NCBI GenBank assembly: GCA_028873845.1
Contig: JAPPNO010000022.1
Coordinates: 1 to 64,000, forward strand
Origin: Gemmatimonadota bacterium
Lineage (GTDB): Bacteria; Gemmatimonadota; Gemmatimonadetes; Longimicrobiales; Gaopeijiaceae
Direction of reading: 5' to 3'
DNA: 64,000 bases
In this document: piece after piece, positions 58,172 through 64,000 of the stretch
Layout: each line of letters starts with the position of its first letter
How positions within the stretch are numbered: position 1 is the first letter of the stretch
Notes under the pieces: generated by a model
Databases searched by the model: none
The model's input: the letters and a program-made list of their open reading frames with translations, nothing else
What the model was told of the DNA's origin: nothing
Program-made: the position numbers and the translations under genes

Positions 58172-58182
58172 TTGACGAATGA
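57923..58182 (+). pseudogene. Frameshifted 8-Cys peptide gene, cassette 3
   Basis: The signal region KPTWILIAF and PRSAFFHYCKK match the other peptides. One base is missing near 58069, so the Cys core is lost from the frame that begins at ATG 57923. In the alternate frame the core is still visible (CDICCLFVWNCLTTETC) and runs to a TGA at 58180-58182. Two of the eight cysteines are already replaced (HYC for HCC, GCD for CCD). Confidence 0.78.
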
Positions 58183-58244
58183 CTGATGAGATCGAGATTG
58201 GTTGTTCAGGTCCTGTTGTAGGCAGAGACACCGGAGCAGAGGCC

Positions 58245-59324
58245 ATGGACGTAGATTTCGTAACGGTGTACGAGAAATGGACCCGGCGCGAGCTGACGCA
58301 GGCGCAGGCAGCGGATGTCCTCGGAATGAGCGAGCGAACCTTTCGGCGCCGCACCGTCCGGTATCGAGCGGAAGGCTTGACAGGGCTGGACGATCGCCGA
58401 GTCGTTCGCGGAGCGACACCCTCGGAAATCGCCGCATTGAAAGATCTCTACGCAACGGAATACCCGTCTTGGCAATTACTGCCCTTCTACAGGAAATACA
58501 AAGAAGACCATGGTGGAAACCGATCGTACGCCTGGGTCAGGAAGCATCTTCAGCTAGCCGGACTAGTTCCAAAGCGTTCCCGCAAAGCTAGTCAAGAATT
58601 GGTCGAAGGATTGTTGCTCAATCAGGCGATCTGGAGATACCAGTGGGTGCCAGGTGAGGCATGGGACTTGGTTGTGACCTCCGACAATGCGACTGGCCGT
58701 GTATACTCGGGATTCTTTGTGGATCGACACACGGTTTGGGCAAGCTTCCGGGGAATTCGTGAGGTCTTGACGACAAGGGGATACTTCTTCGCCGTCAGCG
58801 TGCCGTGGGCACCAGACCGTCGGCGCAAGCTCGGCCTGGCGCAATTCGGTCGGGTAATGGAGGATTTCCTAATCGAGGTGGTACAAACGTGCCCATCATC
58901 CGTATCGATGCAGCACAATCAAGTGTTTGGCACGTTGCGATGGGTCTTGCCACAGCATCTCGCGCGCGCGAAGGCCACAACCCGGAACGATGCCAATGCA
59001 TACCTGTGTCGATACTGGACGACGTTCAATGAGGCTTTCGCCGTGGAATGCAAAGATGATGTGTTCGACCCGCTGAATCCCTGTTCGCTAGCGACACTGG
59101 ACGATTACCTCTGCCTGACGGAATCAGCCATCGTCGGGTGTGACAACCGTGTGCGATACGCAGGTAGGGACTTGCAGATACCTGAACGTGACGGAGAACG
59201 GAGAGTGAGCTACCAAGGTCAGGAAGTTGAGATCCGCGAATTCGAAGACGGAAGTCTGGCGATTGTGAGTGGAGGTAAGGAGGTCTTGGGACGATTGAGC
59301 CCGGATCCTGCGATCCAAGGTTAG
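58245..59324 (+). CDS. ISNCY-type transposase-derived protein lacking catalytic residues
   Basis: A 359-residue protein with an N-terminal helix-turn-helix (LTQAQAADVLGMSERTFRRR) and a region laid out like the ISNCY transposase core (VTSDNATGRVYSGFFVDRHT, GLAQFGRVMEDFLIEVV, FGTLRWVLPQHLARAKATT). In active relatives the acidic triad sits in the segments equivalent to WDLVV, FAVSVPW and NQVFGTL; none carries the expected D or E here. The frame is complete with no stops. ATG 58245 is preceded by GGAGCAGAGG. Base composition is lower in GC than neighbours. It separates the cassette 3 peptide from its membrane/HTH remnants. Confidence 0.65.
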   Translation: MDVDFVTVYEKWTRRELTQAQAADVLGMSERTFRRRTVRYRAEGLTGLDDRRVVRGATPSEIAALKDLYATEYPSWQLLPFYRKYKEDHGGNRSYAWVRKHLQLAGLVPKRSRKASQELVEGLLLNQAIWRYQWVPGEAWDLVVTSDNATGRVYSGFFVDRHTVWASFRGIREVLTTRGYFFAVSVPWAPDRRRKLGLAQFGRVMEDFLIEVVQTCPSSVSMQHNQVFGTLRWVLPQHLARAKATTRNDANAYLCRYWTTFNEAFAVECKDDVFDPLNPCSLATLDDYLCLTESAIVGCDNRVRYAGRDLQIPERDGERRVSYQGQEVEIREFEDGSLAIVSGGKEVLGRLSPDPAIQG

Positions 59325-59401
59325 CGTTAGCGGCGCAGCGACCGGGGGGGCCTCCAGGCACAATCTGCAAAGCGTCCGGCCCTCGCGGGACGCGGTAGGC
59401 T

Positions 59402-60610
59402 GCTCTTTGCTCGGAACCCAACGGTTCCAATTGCCGTTCGAATTGAGGCAATCCTTCGCTTGGGGGGATTCGGTTCGGGTGATCGGCCCAATGGTCGGCG
59501 CGCCCACCTGTCCCGCGCCGTTCTCTGCCTGTCGGCGCCAGCGATCTTCGCTCCCTATTGACAGACGGCTTTCTCGGGCCCCAACTTAAAGCCATCATGA
59601 TGAAGTTCCAGAGCTCCATCCGGCGTCCCGAATCACCCAAGAGACCAGCCACGGCTGCGTCCGCCCGTCTCGCAGGAACCTGATTCCTGGGACTGTCCGT
59701 GCTCTACGCGCTTGTGGACCCTACTGACCGTTCCGCTGGCTTGGCGCAAGCGCCGTTCGTTGGACATCCGCGTCGGCCGGGGATTCGCCAGCGCAGCAGA
59801 CTCGTTGCACCCAATGTCGCTGGATCGGATAGTGTCGGCCGTCGCCCAAGATTCGGAATTGAACCTCGATATCGTGGCCGACACCAAGTCCAAACGTGAG
59901 ATGGCGTACCTCGCCAGCGCCAATCGCCACCTCGCCGCACCCACAGCGACCCTTTCCGAGAGCAAGGTCAAGGAAATCGTCAGGCCCTGCAAACAGCACC
60001 AGCCACAGCTGCGCCGACGACTAACGGAAGGAGGAAGCTGCAACTCGAACTGACAAATGGGCTGCCCTCGGCCGAAGCGCGCCAAGCTGGTGGTTGCGAC
60101 CGGTCTCGGATCCCGCTTATGCACTACGTAGCGAACGCGTCCTCGGGACGGTCGTTGGCGCATCCGAAAGCACCCTTCACGGGTAGCCTCGTTCGGGGCG
60201 TGGATGCCGAAATCGCCGCCCTAGCTATAGCAACCAGCTCCTGCGCCATGCGTTGCACCGAACGCTCGGCGCTTCCACAGTCCTGGAGACCGCTACCAGC
60301 CTCGGTATGGCGCAACGCACCCTGTATCGTCGCTGCGCCAAACTCGGGATACGCGGTCCCGGCGTCATACTCTCGCTTGCTCGCATCTTCACGGCCGAGC
60401 ACCTGGCGGACTGGAGCGGGCAGCCGGCGGGTGGCGTGGCTCTGTCCCTCGACTTCTCACACCCGGCAAACTATCGCAGGCTGGTCCGCCGCCGTTTTGG
60501 CGTTCCGCCGTCGGTTATTCGCGAGCGTGGCGGGGCGGAACTACGTGGAAGACGTGATCGTTCGGGCACTACACCCGTCGGTGAACGCCGCCCGCTCGGG
60601 CGAACTGTGA
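59402..60610 (+). pseudogene. Remnants of the cassette membrane and AraC-like genes
   Basis: 59402-59512 matches the start of the AraC-like gene. 59530-59700 matches the start and 59715-60050 the end of the membrane gene (SLDRIVSAVAQDSELNLD, LSESKVKEIV). 60055-60130 and 60220-60560 match middle and end of the AraC-like gene (LYRRCAKLGIRGPGV, IFTAEHLADWSGQPAGG). The order shows at least two rounds of duplication plus deletions. Stops and shifts exclude function. The stretch from 60610 to 60797 holds nothing recognisable. Confidence 0.75.
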
Positions 60611-60797
60611 GAGGCGTCGCCTGTGGAACAGCTCCTCAAAGTTACGCTGGAGGAGTGCGAAACGCTCGCGGGCAACCGGATGGTCGGATGGTCGATCGGG
60701 AGCCGCGTGTGGACGGCCTAAGACCTTAGCCCGCAAGCGGCCCTAGAGATCAAATCACGGGAACGCCGAAGTCCGTTCCCCCGGGATGCGCACGACT

Positions 60798-61586
60798 TCA
60801 CGACTCTGCAGGACCACAGTTCGGTTCGGTCGCGAATCGTTGGGTGACATACATCCGCCATCCCTCTAAGAGAGAGTCTAGGTCAGCGCCGAGCACCTGC
60901 ACGAACGCCCTGTCCAACCCATACTCCTTTACGCTACTCAAGAGGGCCCCACTCGATACAACGTCATCCCACACGGTGTCCAAATAGTCCATAAACGTCG
61001 AGTACAGATCATACGCCAACCGGGTGTTCAAGTCCGAGTCAGGCTCGTTCTCCTGTGGCCACGATAAGCCTCTCGTTCCCCTGCGCTGTGCCTCAATCCA
61101 AATCCGCCAACTTGCTTCGCAGGTAAGCCCACCGGACGCCCACTCCGCAAAACCCTCGTCAAACCACCACGGTATCGTCCTGTATTGGACGTACGCGGCC
61201 AACCCGAGGTGAGCCAGCTCGTGTCGCACTATTCGCCGGAGCTTAGCGTCGTCCCACGCTAGTGCCCTGGAAAGCGGCAACACGATTAGTGATTCCGTGG
61301 GGCGGCTCCACGCATCTGCATTTGGATTGGACCAAGACACAGCCAAGCTGATGGTTATCCGCCCTTTCAGCGGAAAACCGTTCGGAAACCCCGGCACGGC
61401 GTCCGCCTCGTCAAGACTATCCAGCAATCTGCTAACAGCGCGTGGATGATCCACAGTAGCGGTAACGGGAAACACGAGCCTGCCCCGATCTGTCTGAACA
61501 GACCTGATCCTCAGCCCTTCCTCCTGCGCAAATGCGGGCTCAAGCCACGTACCCAGAAGAATCGCGGCGAACAACACGGGGCGCAT
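60798..61586 (-). CDS. Secreted gluzincin-like metallopeptidase
   Basis: A 262-residue exported protein, signal peptide ending EPAFAQ. The zinc motif is RRIVRHELAHLGL (HExxH as HELAH) followed 18 residues later by WWFDEGFAEWASG, which supplies the third Glu ligand. This matches the peptidase MA-like families. ATG 61586 follows GGTGA; GTG 61589 is the alternative. It is the last gene of a minus-strand operon with a propeller lipoprotein and a Cys-rich exported protein, and could process or degrade a partner peptide. Confidence 0.78.
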   Translation of the reverse strand: MRPVLFAAILLGTWLEPAFAQEEGLRIRSVQTDRGRLVFPVTATVDHPRAVSRLLDSLDEADAVPGFPNGFPLKGRITISLAVSWSNPNADAWSRPTESLIVLPLSRALAWDDAKLRRIVRHELAHLGLAAYVQYRTIPWWFDEGFAEWASGGLTCEASWRIWIEAQRRGTRGLSWPQENEPDSDLNTRLAYDLYSTFMDYLDTVWDDVVSSGALLSSVKEYGLDRAFVQVLGADLDSLLEGWRMYVTQRFATEPNCGPAES

Positions 61587-61595
61587 CACGTAGCT

Positions 61596-62780
61596 TCACC
61601 GAGACCGCGATACACCCATACCAATGTCCCATACCTCAACGAAGGGCTCTCCAACCGGACTGTACGTCAGACTCGTAATCGCTACTGTCCCACTTTCGGT
61701 GTCGTCCATCAGAAAATAGCCTACCACCGGGTGGTCGAACCAACCGGACGCCCTCACCGCGCACGCCTGAATATCGATCACTTCGACCCTGGTACGGAAC
61801 ACCGATCCTGGGCCTTGCAGGTATTCCAAGTAGAGTTCTCCCGTCGGCCGAGCTTTCTCAATGACGAGATCTTCCCAATCCGTGCGGCGATAGAAAAGCA
61901 TAACCCACAATCGACCTTCTTGGTCGATGTGAATGTCGCGAAGGCGATTCCAAGGCGGATGGTCCAGTGTCGTGCTCCTCCCCGGTTCCCTCCTCAATCC
62001 ATCGTCCAAGTCGGGTCCACTTAGTTTGCCGACTCGTGAGTTGTCGCTCGCCCATGCTTCAACGACGTAGTTGGAGAGGCTTGCGCTCAGAACGGTGTCA
62101 TTGGAATGAAGGGCAAGCTCGCGCCGCATGAGCATTGGCGTCATCGGTCCAGAGGCGCTCGTTGGCCGTGGCCCGAAGGAGGATACGATTCTCCCGTCCG
62201 CACCCAAGCGGTGCAAGGCAAGGCCAACTCGGTCGAGGCTGGAAATCCAGGTCTGAAGTACGTACCGGCCAGAGGTTGATGTCTCGCGCGATGGCATCAC
62301 CATATCACGAACGAACCCACCGGGCACCGAGGTCTCGTCTGCCAAGGTGAAATCCGCGTTGAGTGCCGTGACCCGCTTGTTTCGATTATCGAGCACATGG
62401 ACCCGCCCATTCGAATCGACACCGATCAGCCGGACTGCGGAAAACTCCAGCGGCCCCTCGCCTGCCCGGCCGACCTTGGCGACAAAGGCGCCATCGGCGT
62501 CGAACACCTTGATTTCTTCCCCTTGCCCAATCCAGTAGCGTCCGCGGGGATCCCGCACGACACGGAGCATGCTAGTGACCCCCACCAAGAAGCCTGGGTC
62601 ATCGCCCGTTTCTCCCAAGCGGTGGGCCAACTCGAAGTCAAGGCATCCCTCACAGTCAGCAACGGCGGGCAGCTCACAGGTAGCCAAGGCGAATGAACCG
62701 GTACCGGCACCGGCGTTCGACTCCCCGCGGTCGGGATCGCAGGCGACGACTAACAGCACGACCGGCAGGATCCGCGACAT
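61596..62780 (-). CDS. 6-bladed beta-propeller lipoprotein
   Basis: A 394-residue lipoprotein (lipobox VVLLVVAC, Cys near 12). Recognised blade elements: GRYWIGQGEEIKVFDADGAF, GRAGEGPLEFSAVRLIGVDS, DRVGLALHRLGADGRIVSS and IHIDQEGRLWVMLF. ATG 62780 with GGAGCGG upstream makes a proper lipoprotein signal. An ATG at 62894 would overlap the Cys-rich gene stop as ATGA but would place 38 polar residues before the signal. Start choice is therefore open. Divergent from the other propellers in this window. Confidence 0.78.
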   Translation of the reverse strand: MSRILPVVLLVVACDPDRGESNAGAGTGSFALATCELPAVADCEGCLDFELAHRLGETGDDPGFLVGVTSMLRVVRDPRGRYWIGQGEEIKVFDADGAFVAKVGRAGEGPLEFSAVRLIGVDSNGRVHVLDNRNKRVTALNADFTLADETSVPGGFVRDMVMPSRETSTSGRYVLQTWISSLDRVGLALHRLGADGRIVSSFGPRPTSASGPMTPMLMRRELALHSNDTVLSASLSNYVVEAWASDNSRVGKLSGPDLDDGLRREPGRSTTLDHPPWNRLRDIHIDQEGRLWVMLFYRRTDWEDLVIEKARPTGELYLEYLQGPGSVFRTRVEVIDIQACAVRASGWFDHPVVGYFLMDDTESGTVAITSLTYSPVGEPFVEVWDIGMGVSRSR

Positions 62781-62890
62781 CAACCGCTCCAGCGTCCCGA
62801 CGCGGCTGCCCGCGGAAGTGTCGCCGCAACCAAGCGACCGGATCACTCGCTCACAAGCCAGCGGTCCGGTCGCTTGGCGACTATAGGTCG

Positions 62891-63400
62891 TCATGACTGG
62901 GATTGCGGTTGCAGCGCTTGTTGTGTGAGGGCACGGACGCCGAGGCGAGCCAACGCGGATGTCGACTGGGAACTCAAAAACACGACGGCGGTCACGTCAT
63001 TGCTACAGGCCGAACCTCGAACGGCTAACAGACGGCGACTCGCATGCAGCAGAATGCGGTCGGAGAGCGTCGCGACTAAACGCCGCAGATCCTGGCCGGA
63101 AGTGCTCTCAATCTCCCGCGCGATGGCAAGCGCCGATGGTGCGATGTCGCTGACGCTGTTAGTGGCAGTGCATACGTCACACAGGTCCTTTACCTCGTTG
63201 GGGCATTTCATGTTGTATGATCCGCCGAACTTCGCACCCTGAAGGCTCAAATCGTTGACACCGCACTCGTGGCACTCCCTGCCGCAATCCTGAGCGGCGA
63301 CCGGTGTAGGTGTCGCTACCACGACTCCTGCGGCCGCTGTGGCAGTGATGGCGACCGCAGCGAGTGCCGTCCGAGGGTTCCACATGTTCCAGTTGAGCAT
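62891..63400 (-). CDS. Exported Cys-rich protein, separate family (first gene of 63-kb operon)
   Basis: A 169-residue protein with a long signal peptide ending TPVAAQ. The mature N-terminus has CGRECHECGVND, then MKCPNEVKDLCDVC, with six cysteines in total before residue 80 and one near 133. The remainder is helical without cysteines and ends in a Gln/Ser-rich tail. It has the same layout (signal, Cys cluster, about 90-residue tail) as family A but little sequence similarity. GGGAGG lies before the ATG. It is followed by a propeller and a metallopeptidase. Confidence 0.72.
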   Translation of the reverse strand: MLNWNMWNPRTALAAVAITATAAAGVVVATPTPVAAQDCGRECHECGVNDLSLQGAKFGGSYNMKCPNEVKDLCDVCTATNSVSDIAPSALAIAREIESTSGQDLRRLVATLSDRILLHASRRLLAVRGSACSNDVTAVVFLSSQSTSALARLGVRALTQQALQPQSQS

Positions 63401-63420
63401 AGTAAGGCCTCCCTATGGAG

Positions 63421-63465
63421 GAGGGGGCGAGCCCCCTCTCGTTCACCAGCCCCGCCTTTCGGGGC
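63421..63465 (-). promoter_or_regulatory. Two GC-rich hairpins in the leader of the 63-kb operon
   Basis: GAGGGGGC-GA-GCCCCCTC (63421-63438) and GCCCCG-5-CGGGGC (63449-63465) can both form stems. They lie 20-65 bases upstream of the Cys-rich gene start. No T run follows, so they are not obvious terminators; a leader or translational control element is possible. Confidence 0.35.
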
Positions 63466-63665
63466 CGTTGAGTAATGGTTGTCGATTGGCACGGAAACGC
63501 GCAAGCTCTTTGTTCCCCTTTTGTCGCATTTGGCCGGTTCTTGCACGCTTCTGTCCGGTAGGAGCGCGCATAGATGGCCCCACTCCCGTCTCGGCCCCTG
63601 CGTCGGCGGCAGCGATCTTCGCTCTCCATTGATGGAGTGCTCCTTGGCCCTCAGCCGACCCCCCC

Positions 63666-64000
63666 TCACCCCGGCATCCGCAACCGCCTGCCCTCCGCCT
63701 CGGCCTCATCCGAATCCAGGAACGCGTTGCACTCCTCCAGCTCCCGCCGTGCCACCTCGAGCGAACTCCAATCCACCGCCGCAGTCCACCGCTGCCCGTA
63801 GTCCAATACCCTCACGAGCGGCGCTGCCCGCCCGGTTCGAGACAGCGCCCGCAGCGCCGCGAGGTAGTTGCCGCGGAACACGGTCGGGACAACGATCCGC
63901 TCCTCTCCCTCGGCAACCAACTCCGCGTTCATCATCACGCGCGCGACCCTTCCGGTGCCGTCCGCGAAGGGGTGCACCTCGCTGACGAGGAACATCATGT
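63666..64000 (-). CDS. Fic-domain protein, C-terminal part (runs off window)
   Basis: The last 111 codons of a Fic family protein, which transfers AMP or another nucleotide part to target proteins. The active-site motif EVHPFADGTGRVARVM matches HPFxxGNGRxxR, with Thr in place of Asn. The remainder is helical. The N-terminus and any inhibitory helix lie outside the window. The gene stands upstream of the 63-kb operon in the same direction, separated by 265 bases, with no clear terminator. Confidence 0.8.
   Translation of the reverse strand, partial: MMFLVSEVHPFADGTGRVARVMMNAELVAEGEERIVVPTVFRGNYLAALRALSRTGRAAPLVRVLDYGQRWTAAVDWSSLEVARRELEECNAFLDSDEAEAEGRRLRMPG

Noticed and set aside
63449-63465. 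Rho-independent terminator of the Fic gene
   Set aside because: The stem is short and no T tract follows on the minus strand.

Overview
The window is GC-rich, double-stranded bacterial DNA with very short intergenic gaps and many exported lipoproteins and beta-propeller proteins. The gene content (POT peptide transporter, penicillin-acylase family hydrolase, very large M14 peptidase, many 6-bladed propellers, a degenerate DUF222/HNH gene) suggests a Gemmatimonadota-like marine or host-associated bacterium. That placement is an inference from gene content, not a phylogenetic result. No rRNA, tRNA or CRISPR array was seen.

Region 1 (1-29 kb) is ordinary chromosomal housekeeping. On the minus strand, a probable ten-gene operon runs from 8892 down to 1: an HMGL-type synthase, phoR, pstS, pstC, pstA, pstB, phoU, an SDR reductase, msrB and an isocitrate-dehydrogenase-like gene. 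Eight consecutive junctions, from phoR to the dehydrogenase, are 4-base stop/start overlaps. No phoB is visible. A plus-strand trio (DUF1499-like, lipoprotein, DUF445) converges on a minus-strand six-gene run (TPR, OsmC, fadD, cutA, TerB, small membrane protein). Then come a POT transporter, a serine/threonine dehydratase, a creatininase-family amidohydrolase, pcm, two propeller proteins, and divergently an alkyltransferase-like gene, a HEAT-cyclophilin fusion lipoprotein and a penicillin acylase homologue. A DUF222/HNH gene broken by two frameshifts follows.

Region 2 (30.7-44.6 kb) starts with a 1490-residue M14 peptidase and an ECF sigma factor, then a ParB-like gene. It also holds three paralogous secreted Cys-rich proteins. 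The first has a 6-bladed propeller lipoprotein directly downstream; the other two lie on either side of a second propeller gene. IS21 debris lies between them.

Region 3 (44.6-60.7 kb) is the most unusual part. It holds three tandem, diverged copies of a cassette: ECF sigma gene, conserved promoter-like element, membrane-anchored thioredoxin-like protein (CxxC), 6-bladed propeller lipoprotein, short Sec-exported peptide with a fixed 8-Cys pattern, multi-pass membrane protein, and AraC-like HTH protein. Each repeat junction carries a decayed copy of the 3' end of the M14 gene fused to the sigma gene. Copies 1 and 2 are largely intact; copy 1 has lost all but a stub of its sigma gene. Copy 3 is decaying: sigma internally deleted, propeller and peptide frameshifted, a transposase-derived gene inserted, membrane and HTH genes reduced to fragments.

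Region 4 (60.8-64 kb) is a further minus-strand operon of the same flavour: Cys-rich exported protein, 6-bladed propeller lipoprotein, secreted metallopeptidase-like protein. The window ends inside a Fic-domain gene. The genes of regions 2-4 read as a family of ECF-controlled modules that export disulfide-rich peptides together with an envelope redox protein and a surface propeller. The biological role is unknown.
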